This document shows positions 17,863 to 27,223 of a stretch of 64,000 bases of DNA, piece after piece (the stretch's first letter is position 1; every line of letters begins with the position of its first letter). Source of the stretch: an uncultured bacterium (GTDB taxonomy: Bacteria > Verrucomicrobiota > Kiritimatiellia > CAIKKV01 > CAITUY01); the NCBI GenBank assembly GCA_903895695.1, contig CAITUY010000038.1:1-64000 (forward strand), given 5' to 3'. The translations under genes were made by a program, and so were the position numbers. Below the pieces are notes generated by a model. It saw only the letters and a program-made list of their open reading frames with translations, had not been told where the DNA came from and made no database searches.

Positions 17863-18754
17863 CGGCGCTGAACGAACCGGAATAGACGCCGGTCGTCCCG
17901 TCGGCCGCCTTGGCCGAGCCGGTTATCGAGCCCACGATACGCGTGCCGATCAGGGTCCCGACATACTGGATCTGTCCGGTGAGGCCCCCTTGCTGCACGG
18001 TGGCCACCAGCACGAAATTGTTGCCCGAGAGATTTCCTTGCAGGTGCTGGCCTGGGTAAAGCGTGTCGCTGGTCACGGTGCCGGCGGTATCGATCGTGAT
18101 CGTAATGGCGCCGGATGAGCAGCTGCTGCTGCCCCCGGAAGGCTGGAAGCACGTCGTCTGGGAACCCGAATATATCCCGGCCGAGTTGGTGGCCGCGTTG
18201 CCAGGCGGGGAACTATTGGTGCTGCTGCCACCACCACCGCCGCCGCCGGACAGGGCGAGCGCCACTCCGCCCACGGCGAGCACACCGCCGACGATCAGGG
18301 TGGGCTTGACCCATCCCGTATGCTTGGGTTCGGACTCGGGCGTCGCGCCGTCGGCCGGGCTGGTCTTCCCGGCCTCGGCGGATTTGACTTCGACCGTGTA
18401 CCAGGGAGTCTCGGCGGTCAAGGCTTGGGCATCCACGGCGTCGATGTAGTACTGGAAGCGGTCGAGTGTCCCCAGCAGATCCGCCGAGATGGTGCCGGTA
18501 TAGACGCCGGCGCCCGAGTCATGCATGGTCACCCGAAACGGCGCGGCATCGCGCGAAACGGACACAAACAGGGTTGCCTCCTTGATCGGCCCGCCGGCGG
18601 CGGTGATGGTGGCCCTCACTACGACGTTTTGGCCGCGTGGGGCTACTTTCACCGGCGAATGGTCGATCACGGGCGGCTGGGTGCCGGCAAAGAGGGACAA
18701 CGCCGTCGTCGTCAGCACGGCTAGCGCAAGTTTCAGAGTGGCATGGAACGTCAT
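17852..18754 (-). CDS. Secreted/membrane protein with Ig-like domain and Gly-rich linker
   Basis: A 300-residue protein starting at ATG 18754, chosen because a signal peptide (LKLALAVLTTTALSLFAG) follows at once; an in-frame ATG 27 bases upstream would add nine residues. Residues 25-125 look like an Ig-like beta-sandwich (VVVRATI, YYIDAVDAQ). A membrane helix (LIVGGVLAVGGVALALS) is followed directly by a run of seven glycines and a Ser/Thr/Asn-rich linker. The C-terminal 100 residues form a repetitive beta domain (GIYSGS ... GVYSGSFS). It lies last in the EPS/exosortase direction. No C-terminal sorting signal was recognised. Function unknown. Confidence 0.7.
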   Translation of the reverse strand: MTFHATLKLALAVLTTTALSLFAGTQPPVIDHSPVKVAPRGQNVVVRATITAAGGPIKEATLFVSVSRDAAPFRVTMHDSGAGVYTGTISADLLGTLDRFQYYIDAVDAQALTAETPWYTVEVKSAEAGKTSPADGATPESEPKHTGWVKPTLIVGGVLAVGGVALALSGGGGGGGSSTNSSPPGNAATNSAGIYSGSQTTCFQPSGGSSSCSSGAITITIDTAGTVTSDTLYPGQHLQGNLSGNNFVLVATVQQGGLTGQIQYVGTLIGTRIVGSITGSAKAADGTTGVYSGSFSAVKQ

Positions 18755-18866
18755 CGAGATCCACGGGACCATCTGCAGCACGCAGGGTCGCCCGTGCGGG
18801 AAACAGAATAGTCACCGGGGTGGCGAGACCGCAAGCGCAAACGCTTGGGCAAGGCGGCAGCGACTT

Positions 18867-19646
18867 CTAGTAGGGCTGCGCGGGAGGGGAAGGGGAACCC
18901 GGCGTCGAGGATTCCAGTTCGGGTACGAGCTGGCGGAGAAGACCGCTTAGCAGGGCTTGCCCCGCTTCCACCGATCCCGCCTCGGGTATGTAGACGGACA
19001 CGTAAGCCCAACGATCGGCCCGGTTATGGATCAGCCGGTCCCAGGCCATCCATGCCAGACGCTTGAGATGGGAAGGCGTTTCGCGGCCTCCGCCGATGAA
19101 CCAGTAGCCGAAGACGCCCAGTTCGCGCATGGTGCGATTGGCCGGCCTGACGATCAGGCACATCACGGGCAATGGCGAACGTCGGGGCAGTGGGACGTCG
19201 AGGGTCGCGCTCGCCTCGATGACCAAGCCCTGGCCGCGCAGGCACTGTTGGGGCCGATGGATGCTCTTCTGATCGCCCCCGCTGAACACGATCGAAACCT
19301 GGATGGCCGGTCGGCCGGTCGCGCGATACACCCGGCGGACGAGTCGCGTATCCGAAGGCAGCAGGGCTTTCTCTCCCGGCGCCCAGGCATCGAGCGGCGT
19401 GCCACAAGCCGGGCAGTTCGTGCGTCCTGTCAGTTCGTCCCGGTCGAATGTCTTCAGGCACTGCTCGTTTTGGCAGAAGAGGATCTCGTGTCCCACCCAG
19501 TCGCCCACCCGCTCAGGCAGTGCCGGTCGAAGTCCGAAGTCCTTCGATACGACGACGGGGGGCAGTCGCCTCACGGCGAGCGACGTGAGCCCCAGCACGA
19601 TGACGACGACGAGGAGTGCGCGGCCAGTTGGCGATCGCGATGTCAC
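18867..19646 (-). CDS. EpsI-like exosortase-associated protein with zinc-ribbon-like insert
   Basis: A 259-residue protein: N-terminal membrane helix (about 9-24), then a periplasmic domain with the EpsI/DUF3485 signature HRPQQCLRGQG (H130, P132, C135). Between helix and signature are C58, C63, C78 and C81, two CXnC pairs spaced like a small zinc ribbon, not usual in EpsI. EpsI proteins accompany exosortases and are fused to some of them. The GTG start at 19646 overlaps the exosortase stop (GTGA), so the two are coupled. It probably works with that exosortase at the membrane. Confidence 0.82.
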   Translation of the reverse strand: MTSRSPTGRALLVVVIVLGLTSLAVRRLPPVVVSKDFGLRPALPERVGDWVGHEILFCQNEQCLKTFDRDELTGRTNCPACGTPLDAWAPGEKALLPSDTRLVRRVYRATGRPAIQVSIVFSGGDQKSIHRPQQCLRGQGLVIEASATLDVPLPRRSPLPVMCLIVRPANRTMRELGVFGYWFIGGGRETPSHLKRLAWMAWDRLIHNRADRWAYVSVYIPEAGSVEAGQALLSGLLRQLVPELESSTPGSPSPPAQPY

Positions 19647-20557
19647 AGGGTTGCCTGCCCGGTCCGGCGCCGGTTTAAGAGCGAGCCAAGCCCAGTCATC
19701 ATCAGAATGGCGCTGGCAAAGAACACATACGATGAATAGTCGTGATAGAAGCCCGTGGCGCGGTCCTGCCCTGCCAGATGGGCGACTACGGCCACGGATA
19801 GGATGCGGACGACGTTACCGCACACGGCCAACGGGATACAGGCGGCGAACAGGAGCCACTGGCGGATAGGTGTCCGCTGCGAGACGTAGGCGTAGAGGGC
19901 GGTGACGGCCGCCATGGCGAGGATCGAGCGTAGGCCGCTGCAGGGGTCTGCGACCTCCAGGTTGAAGCCGCCCCCCGCAGTGGAATGGATCGCTGTGCCT
20001 TGGCACTGTGCCGCGATGCCGAAGCCGTTCAGCATCACCGTGGCGCCCCGACTGGCCATCAAACGCAGGGGAAAGGTCAACGAGTCCAGGAAACTCAGCG
20101 GAATGCAGAAGATCAGGTAGGCGCACGGGAACACGAGGAGCCGTGCGACTCCGGCCCCGAAGAGAAGGAACGGCGTGCCCCAGGTCAGCAGGATAAGTGA
20201 CAAAAGGACCAGCCGGGTCTGCTGGACACGAACACCCAATGTATAGAGGGCTGCGGCCGCCAGGATGAGGCCTAGCGCGCGCCAGTCCGGCCGGCTCACG
20301 GCCCGCGCAAGCTCCTGGCGCCGGCGCCACACGAGAAACCCGCTGACAATGGGAATCAGCCAGCCGTGACTCAGATCGCCCCCGGACCCGTTCCATCGGT
20401 CGACCATCCACCGGATCGCGGAGTGGCCCCGAATTTCCACATCCTCCGTGCTTCCGTGGAACCAGTACAGGTCGACGACCAGCGCGGCCAACGCGACCGA
20501 TAGGAGCACGGGGAGGGCCGAGCGGCGCAGGGAATGGTTGGGTTCGGGCGCGGCCAT
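19643..20557 (-). CDS. Exosortase of the EPS operon (second copy)
   Basis: A 304-residue multi-span protein. Exosortase residues are clear: C206 in ADPCSGLRS, R251 in GNVVRIL, H272 in YHDYSSY. The start is taken as ATG 20557, eight bases after the aminotransferase stop; an in-frame ATG at 20608 would lie inside that gene. No clear ribosome site precedes it, so translation probably relies on coupling. ADPCSGLRS is the typical bacterial exosortase signature, unlike the ATECNGFG form of the copy at 16921. It is followed by the overlapping EpsI-like gene and lies downstream of sugar-nucleotide genes, the standard exosortase/EPS arrangement. Confidence 0.9.
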   Translation of the reverse strand: MAAPEPNHSLRRSALPVLLSVALAALVVDLYWFHGSTEDVEIRGHSAIRWMVDRWNGSGGDLSHGWLIPIVSGFLVWRRRQELARAVSRPDWRALGLILAAAALYTLGVRVQQTRLVLLSLILLTWGTPFLLFGAGVARLLVFPCAYLIFCIPLSFLDSLTFPLRLMASRGATVMLNGFGIAAQCQGTAIHSTAGGGFNLEVADPCSGLRSILAMAAVTALYAYVSQRTPIRQWLLFAACIPLAVCGNVVRILSVAVVAHLAGQDRATGFYHDYSSYVFFASAILMMTGLGSLLNRRRTGQATL

Positions 20558-20564
20558 GGTGGGG

Positions 20565-21677
20565 CTACGCCGTCTTGGCCGCGAAGTCAGCGATTGCCCG
20601 CGCGACATGCTCGCCTTGCTGCGTCGTCAGTTCCGCGAACATGGGCAGTGAGAGGATTTCGTTCGCAGCCCGTTCGGTGTGTGGGAAAGCCCCCGGCGCC
20701 AGGCCGAGGGACAGATAGGCTTTTTGCAGGTGGATGGGCACCGGGTAGTGAATGATCGTCGCGATGCCGTGCTGCTTGAGATACTCACTCAGCGCGTCGC
20801 GCCGCCGATGCCGGATGACATACAGGTGATAGACCGGCTCCGTGGCGGCCAGCGTCGCCGGAACGGTGAGTTCGGGCAGTCCGGCGAAGGCCGCCGTGTA
20901 ACGGGCAGCGGTCGCGCGGCGCTGACGGTTCCAGTCATCGAGGTAACGCAGTTTCACGTTCAGCACCGCCGCCTGCAACGTATCCAGCCGGCTGTTTTCG
21001 CCCAGCTCGTCGTGATAGTACTTCACGCGCGAGCCATAATTACGCAGCGACGCAACCCGGTCGGCCAGGGCGGGGTCGTTCGTTACGACGGCCCCGCCGT
21101 CGCCATAGGCCCCAAGGTTCTTCCCTGGGTAAAAACTGAAGGCGGCGATGTCCGACAGGCTGCCGACGCGGTGTCCCCGGTAACGCGCGCCGTGGGCCTG
21201 GCAGGCATCCTCAACCACGCGCAGCCCGTGGCGCCGGGCGATCGCGGCAATCGCCTCCATGTCGGCCGGCTGGCCGTAGAGATGCACCGGCAGAATGGCT
21301 TTGGTACGAGGGGTGATGGCGCTCTCCAGCAGCGCGGGATCAAGGTTGTAGGTGGCCGGATCGATATCGACGAGGACCGGTTTGGCGCCGACAGCCGACA
21401 CGGCCAGAGCGGTGGCGATGAAGGTGTTGGCCGCTGTGATCACTTCGTCGCCCGGCCCGATGTTGAGGGCCCGTAACGCGAGCTTGATCGCGTCGACACC
21501 GGAGGCCACGCCCACCGCACAACGGCATTCGCAGAACGTCGCGAAGGCCTTCTCGAAGTCTGCCACGGGCTGGCCCAGGATGAAGTTGGTATTCTCCAGC
21601 ACCTGGTCCATGGCTGCGCGAACTTCCTCCTTGATGGAGGCGTATTGGGCGCGGAGATCGACAAAAGGCACATTCAT
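20565..21677 (-). CDS. DegT/DnrJ/EryC1/StrS sugar aminotransferase (WbpE/WlbC-like)
   Basis: A 370-residue PLP enzyme of the sugar-nucleotide 3- or 4-aminotransferase family. The N-terminus FVDLRAQY, the phosphate-binding [20 protein letters not shown], and the Schiff-base lysine K186 in [11 protein letters not shown] are all present, and the length is normal. It transfers an amino group from glutamate to a keto-sugar nucleotide. With the Gfo/Idh dehydrogenase and the beta-helix acyltransferase of the same operon it matches the WlbA/B/C (WbpB/D/E) trio that makes 2,3-diamino uronic acid nucleotides. ATG 21677 overlaps the ligase stop (ATGA). Confidence 0.92.
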   Translation of the reverse strand: MNVPFVDLRAQYASIKEEVRAAMDQVLENTNFILGQPVADFEKAFATFCECRCAVGVASGVDAIKLALRALNIGPGDEVITAANTFIATALAVSAVGAKPVLVDIDPATYNLDPALLESAITPRTKAILPVHLYGQPADMEAIAAIARRHGLRVVEDACQAHGARYRGHRVGSLSDIAAFSFYPGKNLGAYGDGGAVVTNDPALADRVASLRNYGSRVKYYHDELGENSRLDTLQAAVLNVKLRYLDDWNRQRRATAARYTAAFAGLPELTVPATLAATEPVYHLYVIRHRRRDALSEYLKQHGIATIIHYPVPIHLQKAYLSLGLAPGAFPHTERAANEILSLPMFAELTTQQGEHVARAIADFAAKTA

Positions 21678-23059
21678 GGTTCGAGCCCCTTTTCCTGATG
21701 GTCCGGGGCGGAGGGTCCCCGGGTCTTTTTGAATCGAACGGTGTATTGGTCGGCCCGGGTCAGCTCGATCCGGGCGGGAATCTTGTAAGGTGCGAGGTGT
21801 TCCCGGCAGAAGCGGCGTGCCCGCTTGCGAAACGCGTCTTCATCCTCGGGGTTGTTGAGATTGATGCGCGCCGCGACGATCTGGCCCATGATGGCATTGG
21901 GTTCCCTGTATACGGCGGCATCCCGCACGTTGGGGATCTGGAGCAGCACACTTTCGACTTCGGCCGGGTACACTTTCTGGCCGCCGACGTTAATCAGGTC
22001 GCTGCGACGGCCGAGGATGTGCAGATACTCGCCGTCGACTTCGACGGCATCCTGCGTGTTCATCCAGCCGTCCTGGTCAAACGGACTCGGGGCATTCAGG
22101 TAGCCCAGCATGGCCGCGGCTGACCGGATCCACAGGACGCCGTCCACGACCTTGGTTTCGTAGCCCTGGCCGCCGACCCGCATCCACACGGAGCCGTCGT
22201 CACGGGACTTGGTCTGCAGGATCCCGGTTTCGGAGAGTCCGTAAGTCTGTTGGAGCGTGACCCCGGGAAAAGCATCCTTCAGCTTCTGCAGCGTGCTGGG
22301 AGGCATGACTTCCGTGCCGTATGTAATCCGCTTGAGTGATGACAGATCGTGCCGGCGCCAGGCGTCCGACATCAGGAAGAGGTTGAGGAACGTTGGCGAC
22401 ACGGGCAGCAGATCGACGTGGTGACGTTCGATGAGCGCGCATACCGCATCTGGGCTGCGATCCGGAGCGGACACGACGGTGCCGCCATTCGCAAGACAGT
22501 AGAATAGTGTATTCAGGCCGCCAATGTGATCGAACAGGAGGAACGTGAGCACGCAGAAACGGTGGCGGGGAACCTGGAATTTTTCCAACAGGCGGGTGGC
22601 ATCATGGACGGCGGCTTTACTCCGGCCCGTGGTGCCGGAGGAGAACAGGATGAGGCCAGGATGGCCGGCTGCCCGCAGTTGTTGGAACAGGGGGGCGTCG
22701 TCCCGGCGCGGACCGGTGCAGAGCGTGTGGCTCCAACGATCGTCGGCGGTGACGGTGAACTCGTGTTCGACCCCTGCGATCTCGAAGAACTCCTCCCGAT
22801 GCGGGAGTGCGTCCATCGAGAGTGGGACCACGATCGCGCGGGCCTCCAGGAGGGCCAGAAGCAGGCTGATGGAGCCGGGCGAGTAGTGTCCCACAAGAGC
22901 GGTGACGGTCCCGGCGGCCACGCCCCGCTTGGCCAGGATTGGCGCCCAGTCGCTGGTCTGCGTTGCCAACTGGGCGTAGGAACACGCCCTGCCCTGCCAG
23001 ATGACGGCGGGTGCGTCGCGGTAACCAGCCAGCCGCTCGTTCAGCCAGCCCAAGGACAT
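21674..23059 (-). CDS. AMP-forming acyl-CoA/acyl-ACP ligase
   Basis: A 461-residue adenylate-forming enzyme. The ATP-binding loop [14 protein letters not shown] (about 137-150), the YGLSETG motif, the DGWMNTQD hinge region, and [20 protein letters not shown] are present; the C-terminal lysine region reads TVRFKKTR. It would activate a carboxylic acid as acyl-adenylate and load it onto CoA or a carrier protein. The acyl carrier protein two genes upstream is the natural acceptor. Exosortase A loci of proteobacteria also contain a dedicated acyl-CoA ligase and ACP, so the combination has precedent. Its ATG shares one base with the SDR stop. Confidence 0.88.
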   Translation of the reverse strand: MSLGWLNERLAGYRDAPAVIWQGRACSYAQLATQTSDWAPILAKRGVAAGTVTALVGHYSPGSISLLLALLEARAIVVPLSMDALPHREEFFEIAGVEHEFTVTADDRWSHTLCTGPRRDDAPLFQQLRAAGHPGLILFSSGTTGRSKAAVHDATRLLEKFQVPRHRFCVLTFLLFDHIGGLNTLFYCLANGGTVVSAPDRSPDAVCALIERHHVDLLPVSPTFLNLFLMSDAWRRHDLSSLKRITYGTEVMPPSTLQKLKDAFPGVTLQQTYGLSETGILQTKSRDDGSVWMRVGGQGYETKVVDGVLWIRSAAAMLGYLNAPSPFDQDGWMNTQDAVEVDGEYLHILGRRSDLINVGGQKVYPAEVESVLLQIPNVRDAAVYREPNAIMGQIVAARINLNNPEDEDAFRKRARRFCREHLAPYKIPARIELTRADQYTVRFKKTRGPSAPDHQEKGLEP

Positions 23060-23760
23060 CAGGCGCCTCCGAGGTAGATGACCTGGCCGGTGATGCAGGC
23101 ACTGGCCGGTTGCGTCAGGAAAGCCACCACATGCACGACATCCTCGGGTCGTCCCATGCGATGAAGGGCAAGGCGGGCGAGAATGTCCTCGATCTTATGG
23201 GGCGGGACGCCGCGCAGCAGGGCGGTATCGGTTGGCGCGGGGGCCACGGCGTTGCAGGTGATGCCGAACGGCGCGAATTCGCGGGCCATGACACGCGTGA
23301 GGTGTTCGACGGCGGCCTTGGCGGTTCCGTACGCGGCCTCGCCTTCCAGGCGGAGCGGCACGGCAACGCTGCTGATATTCACGATCCGACCTGACTTGCG
23401 GTGTTGCATCACCTTGGCACACTCGCGGCTCACGAGGAATGTGCCTCGTACGTGCGTGGCCAGGAGGCGGTCTAGCGTGGCGACGGGGGTCAGCAGCATA
23501 TGATTCATCGAAGCGCCGCCGGCATTATTGACCGCGACATCCAGCCGGTCGTGGCGCCGGGCGATGTCGAGCACCAGGCGAGTGACCGCACTCTCGTCCG
23601 TCACGTCCGCCTCGTGGTGCACGTAGCCGTCCGCGGTCCATTCAGCCGGCGACCGGCTGCACCCCTCGACGGCATAGCCCCGTCGAAGGAAATCTTCGGC
23701 GAGCGCCCGCCCCAGGCCGGTCCGACTGCCGGTAACGAAAGCTACGGGACGGTCACCCAT
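23059..23760 (-). CDS. Short-chain dehydrogenase/reductase (FabG-like)
   Basis: A 233-residue classical SDR. The cofactor motif TGSRTGLG lies at 10-17, NNAGG near 79, and the catalytic S131, Y144 and K148 (YGTAK) are intact. Such enzymes reduce ketones of acyl chains or sugars with NAD(P)H. Placed between the carrier protein and the AMP ligase, it most likely reduces a keto group on the carrier-bound acyl unit, for example to a hydroxyacyl; a role on the sugar cannot be excluded. It overlaps the ACP gene by eight bases. Confidence 0.9.
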   Translation of the reverse strand: MGDRPVAFVTGSRTGLGRALAEDFLRRGYAVEGCSRSPAEWTADGYVHHEADVTDESAVTRLVLDIARRHDRLDVAVNNAGGASMNHMLLTPVATLDRLLATHVRGTFLVSRECAKVMQHRKSGRIVNISSVAVPLRLEGEAAYGTAKAAVEHLTRVMAREFAPFGITCNAVAPAPTDTALLRGVPPHKIEDILARLALHRMGRPEDVVHVVAFLTQPASACITGQVIYLGGA

Positions 23761-24064
23761 GGTGCTCCGAAATCAGGGTTAGGATGTAGTCGGCCAAAGT
23801 GTCGATGCGCCGGAACGGGCTGCTGCGCCGGGACATGGCCCGCTCATCAGCCAGACGGAGGGTGAGCGCGTAACGGCTATTCAGCCGTTGTTCGACGTCG
23901 ATGACCAGGGTCACCAGCCCCATCGAGTCAAGGACCCCGCCTTCGCCGAATAACCGCGTCGTTTCGTCGAGCGGGGCGCGGGCCTCGTCGCCAATGGTGT
24001 CGAGGACGTCATCCGTCGCGGCGACGATCAAGGCAACGAGTTCAGTGCGGGTCACGGCGGGCAT
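23753..24064 (-). CDS. Acyl carrier protein
   Basis: A 103-residue carrier protein with the phosphopantetheine site S47 in GVLDSMGL and four predicted helices. It is longer than FabC-type ACP, with a basic stretch (about 70-85) between helices II and III. It is not next to fatty-acid synthesis genes but in a sugar operon, between the beta-helix acyltransferase and the SDR, with an AMP ligase nearby. It therefore probably carries the acyl group placed on an amino sugar. A phosphopantetheinyl transferase must act from elsewhere in the genome. Confidence 0.88.
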   Translation of the reverse strand: MPAVTRTELVALIVAATDDVLDTIGDEARAPLDETTRLFGEGGVLDSMGLVTLVIDVEQRLNSRYALTLRLADERAMSRRSSPFRRIDTLADYILTLISEHHG

Positions 24065-24080
24065 GGTGGGCGTACCTCGT

Positions 24081-24704
24081 CTAGGGGACGGCGTCCGGCC
24101 AGGTTTCGATGGGATGCACGGGTGTCACGGCGCCGCCGTTAACGACATAGGCGCGATGGCACCCCGCGCAGACCGCCCGGCCCTGGTCGAGCGTGAGGCG
24201 CTGGGCACAGGCACAGACGTGTCCGATGCTGCGGGCGGGATTGCCGACAACCAGAACGTGGGGAGCGACGCGGCGTACCACCACGGCGCCGGCGGCGACC
24301 ATGGCCCACTCGCCGATGACGAGACCGGGCCCAATCGTGGCATTGGCTCCGATGCTCGCACCGCGCCCCACGCGCGTGGGTTCGAGCCAGCGTTTGGTTG
24401 CGTATTTCTCGCGCATGAACGGAAGCCGCGGCGAGCGGGGGCGCAGGTCATTGGTGAAGACCGCGTCCGGACCGATGAACGCGCCGTCCTCGATGGTGAT
24501 GCCTTCGCAGATGGATACCCCGGTCTTGACGGTGACGCCGCGGCCGATCCGGACGCCGCTCTCGATGAAGGCAGCATCGCACACGTTGCAGTCCGGGCCG
24601 ACCACGGCACCGGCCATGATGTGTACGTGCGCCCAGATACGCGTGCCGGCGCCGATATCCGGCGTCTCGACCAGCGCGGTGGGGTGTATGTAGGCGGCTG
24701 CCAT
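24081..24704 (-). CDS. Left-handed beta-helix N-acyltransferase (WlbB/WbpD-like)
   Basis: A 207-residue hexapeptide-repeat protein. Repeats run from residue 3 to about 160 (IHPTALVETP, GAGTRIWAHVHI, GVRIGRGVTV, ASIGANATIG). The loop FTNDLRPRSP and the WlbB-like VGNPAR end of the helix match UDP-2-acetamido-3-amino-glucuronate N-acetyltransferases. The C-terminus carries a CXC ... CXXC zinc-ribbon-like tail (about 163-185), also known in this subfamily. It acylates the amino group made by the aminotransferase. Because a carrier protein follows 16 bases downstream, the donor may be acyl-ACP rather than acetyl-CoA (inference). Confidence 0.87.
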   Translation of the reverse strand: MAAAYIHPTALVETPDIGAGTRIWAHVHIMAGAVVGPDCNVCDAAFIESGVRIGRGVTVKTGVSICEGITIEDGAFIGPDAVFTNDLRPRSPRLPFMREKYATKRWLEPTRVGRGASIGANATIGPGLVIGEWAMVAAGAVVVRRVAPHVLVVGNPARSIGHVCACAQRLTLDQGRAVCAGCHRAYVVNGGAVTPVHPIETWPDAVP

Positions 24705-24721
24705 ATCTACCTCAACGGCAC

Positions 24722-25738
24722 TCAGGACCGGCGCAAGGCCGCGTCGATGCGGGCTAAAACGGCCACGACATCTCGACCCAACCGGGCGTCGGATACGGGC
24801 TGGCGGTGATCGCGAATGGCGCCCACAAAATCGTCACACAGGATTTTGAGGGGTTCCTGGACATCAATCTTCGGGCTTACGATGTCGCCATCCCGCACGA
24901 GGTACTTGAACTCACCGAAGTTGCTGTCGAGCGACTCGCCGGGGCCGACGCCTTTGTAGAAGAGGCGGACGGGCTCAAGCGTATTGAGATCGTCAAAGGC
25001 GATGCGGGCCTTGCTTCCGACGATATCCAGGCAGCGTTCCTTGTTCGCGTCGGCCCAACTGACGACGACACTGCCGATGATACCGCTGGGAAACTCGAGG
25101 TTGATGAACGCGGCATCCTCGCGGCCCCGTTTGAGCACGCTCCGGCCGACGGCCTGAATGCGCCGGGGCGTTTCGCCGAGCAGGTGCAGGAACATGGAAA
25201 TGTCGTGGGGCGCCAGATCCCAGATGGCGTTGACGTCCTCTCGGATAAGACCCAGGTGCGTGCGGCGGGCCTTGAGGTAGTAGATGTCGCCGGCGACCCC
25301 TTCCCGTAGGAGCGCCTGGATGCGGCGAACGCTGGGATTGTAGAGGAATGTATGAGCGACCATGAGGGTCAGTCGGCGTCGCTCCGCTTTGCGGATCAGA
25401 GCCGAGGCGTCGCGAACGGTCAGCGTGAAAGGCTTTTCGACCAGGGCGTGCAGTCCTGCCTCGAGGGCCGCCGAGGCCACGGCGTGATGCGTCGAGGCGA
25501 TCGTCGCAACCACGACAGCTTCGCAGCCGGCGCTGGCGATCAGTTCCCGATGGTCCGTAAAGGTGGCGACACCCGGCCAGGTTCGGCGGACCGAGGCCAG
25601 TTTGTCCGCGGCGGGGTCGGCGACCGCGACGAGTTCGACGCCCGCGCTCGAGGCCAGGACGCGGACGTAATTCTTGCCCCAGTGGCCGCACCCGATAACC
25701 CCGACGCGCAGCCGGTGGCCCTGATTTGTGGTCGTCAT
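24722..25738 (-). CDS. Gfo/Idh/MocA sugar-nucleotide dehydrogenase (WlbA/WbpB-like)
   Basis: A 338-residue NAD(P)-dependent oxidoreductase. The N-terminal Rossmann motif GVIGCGHWGKNYVR lies at 14-27, EKPFT is the conserved substrate/cofactor loop, and AIWDLAPHDISMFLHLLG holds the usual catalytic His region. Members next to WlbB/WlbC homologues oxidise C3 of UDP-GlcNAc uronic acid to the 3-keto form. The dehydrogenase that makes the uronic acid (WbpA type) is not in the window. Its ATG overlaps the stop of the sugar transferase gene. Confidence 0.9.
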   Translation of the reverse strand: MTTTNQGHRLRVGVIGCGHWGKNYVRVLASSAGVELVAVADPAADKLASVRRTWPGVATFTDHRELIASAGCEAVVVATIASTHHAVASAALEAGLHALVEKPFTLTVRDASALIRKAERRRLTLMVAHTFLYNPSVRRIQALLREGVAGDIYYLKARRTHLGLIREDVNAIWDLAPHDISMFLHLLGETPRRIQAVGRSVLKRGREDAAFINLEFPSGIIGSVVVSWADANKERCLDIVGSKARIAFDDLNTLEPVRLFYKGVGPGESLDSNFGEFKYLVRDGDIVSPKIDVQEPLKILCDDFVGAIRDHRQPVSDARLGRDVVAVLARIDAALRRS

Positions 25739-27198
25739 AACGCGCCTTTTCCGGTCAATACCACGAAAAACGTCCGCATTAGGATACGCAAATCCAGGGA
25801 GAGCGACCAGTTATTAATGTAAAAGACGTCCATCAGGACCATGTCGTCGTGCGAGACCGCCGAGCGCCCCATGACTTGCCAGTAGCCGGTAATGCCGGGC
25901 CGGACCCTGTGGCGCAGGTGCTGCCAGGGTTTGTACAGGGCCACCTGATAATCGGGCTCCGGCCGGGGCCCTACCAGGCTCATCTCGCCGTTGAGCACGT
26001 TGATCAGTTGGGGCAGTTCGTCCATGCTCGTTCGTCGCAGGAACGCGCCGATCCGGGTTACCTGCGCGGTATCGGTTCTCTTGTGCAGGGCGGCTGGGCT
26101 GTTCTGCGGTTCGGCCGAGTCGGGGGCGCCGCCCCTCATGAATTCGGCCACAGCCTTGCGGTGGTGATCCTCCGTGTTCCGGCGCATGGACCGGAACTTG
26201 ATCACATCAAAGCTGTGCCCGTTGAGGCCCGTGCGCCGTTGCCGGAAGAAGACCGACCCGGGTGACTGCAGCTTGATGCAGACGGCAAGTACCGCGAACA
26301 GGGGCGAGAGCAAGGCAAGCCCCAGGCAGGCGCCGACGATGTCCAGCGTCCGTTTCATGATACGGTCCAGCCCCAGGAACGCGCTATCGTTGAGATAGAC
26401 CATGCCGTGCTCGACATCCGGGAGCAGTACGCCATGGCCCATCAGGCCTCCGAAATGTCGGAGGGAGATGCGCACGCCGATCTCGTACCGCCGGGCCGTG
26501 TCGATGAGCTCCTGCATAGCCAGCCAGTTCGTGCCGGGAAGATCGATAAAGACGGCGGCGACTCTATGCTGCCGCAGAACGGCGCCGAGGTCTGACACTT
26601 GACCCAAGCAGGGCAGGGGGGGCTCCTTGGGGGGAACGGCATTATCCAGGTATCCCAGCACCTGGGTCGCCTGCATGGCAGGGCCGCTCAGCCGGGCGCC
26701 GAGCCGGGCTGCCGCCTCCATTGGGGCGACGACGACTACGCGCCGCAAGAGGCCGGAAGCGAACTCCGGGTCCCGGGCCAGACGAGGGACGACGATGAAG
26801 CGACCGATGTAGAGGCCGATCCAACCGAGTACGAGGAACAGCAGAACCGTGATGCGGTGTTCGACGAACAACTGAATTTTAAAGAAGAACGACACCGCGA
26901 TGAAGGCCATCACCACCAGTACCCAGGCTCGGGTGAGTGCTTCCAAGTGCTCGGATGACGGTCTGCAGGCCAGGTCGCGATAGAGGTAGCAGTGCCGGAA
27001 GTAGGCCAACACCAGGGGCGTTAGTGCCGCCAGGAAGAGGGCGTGGTGGTAGGTGGCCACGTAGACGCCGCCCCGCCAGGAAAAGAACCAGTTGCGGGTG
27101 ATGTACGATAGGTAGAAGGCGATCACCAATGCCGAGACATCGCACACCGCAAGAAGGTACTTGAAGGCCACGGGCTGGCGTCTGTCGATCATCCTCAT
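25735..27198 (-). CDS. Undecaprenyl-phosphate sugar phosphotransferase (WbaP/WcaJ type)
   Basis: A 487-residue initiating transferase. Four or five membrane helices and a nucleotide-binding-like domain fill residues 1-270. The catalytic bacterial sugar transferase domain follows: [50 protein letters not shown] and RPGITGYW. It loads the first sugar phosphate onto undecaprenyl phosphate. An insert of about 35 residues follows KFRSM. The start is ATG 27198; a longer frame upstream is Arg-rich and lies outside the membrane region. First assembly-step enzyme of the operon. Confidence 0.92.
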   Translation of the reverse strand: MRMIDRRQPVAFKYLLAVCDVSALVIAFYLSYITRNWFFSWRGGVYVATYHHALFLAALTPLVLAYFRHCYLYRDLACRPSSEHLEALTRAWVLVVMAFIAVSFFFKIQLFVEHRITVLLFLVLGWIGLYIGRFIVVPRLARDPEFASGLLRRVVVVAPMEAAARLGARLSGPAMQATQVLGYLDNAVPPKEPPLPCLGQVSDLGAVLRQHRVAAVFIDLPGTNWLAMQELIDTARRYEIGVRISLRHFGGLMGHGVLLPDVEHGMVYLNDSAFLGLDRIMKRTLDIVGACLGLALLSPLFAVLAVCIKLQSPGSVFFRQRRTGLNGHSFDVIKFRSMRRNTEDHHRKAVAEFMRGGAPDSAEPQNSPAALHKRTDTAQVTRIGAFLRRTSMDELPQLINVLNGEMSLVGPRPEPDYQVALYKPWQHLRHRVRPGITGYWQVMGRSAVSHDDMVLMDVFYINNWSLSLDLRILMRTFFVVLTGKGAL

Positions 27199-27223
27199 AA
27201 CATTTCGTTCCGCACCATTAACC

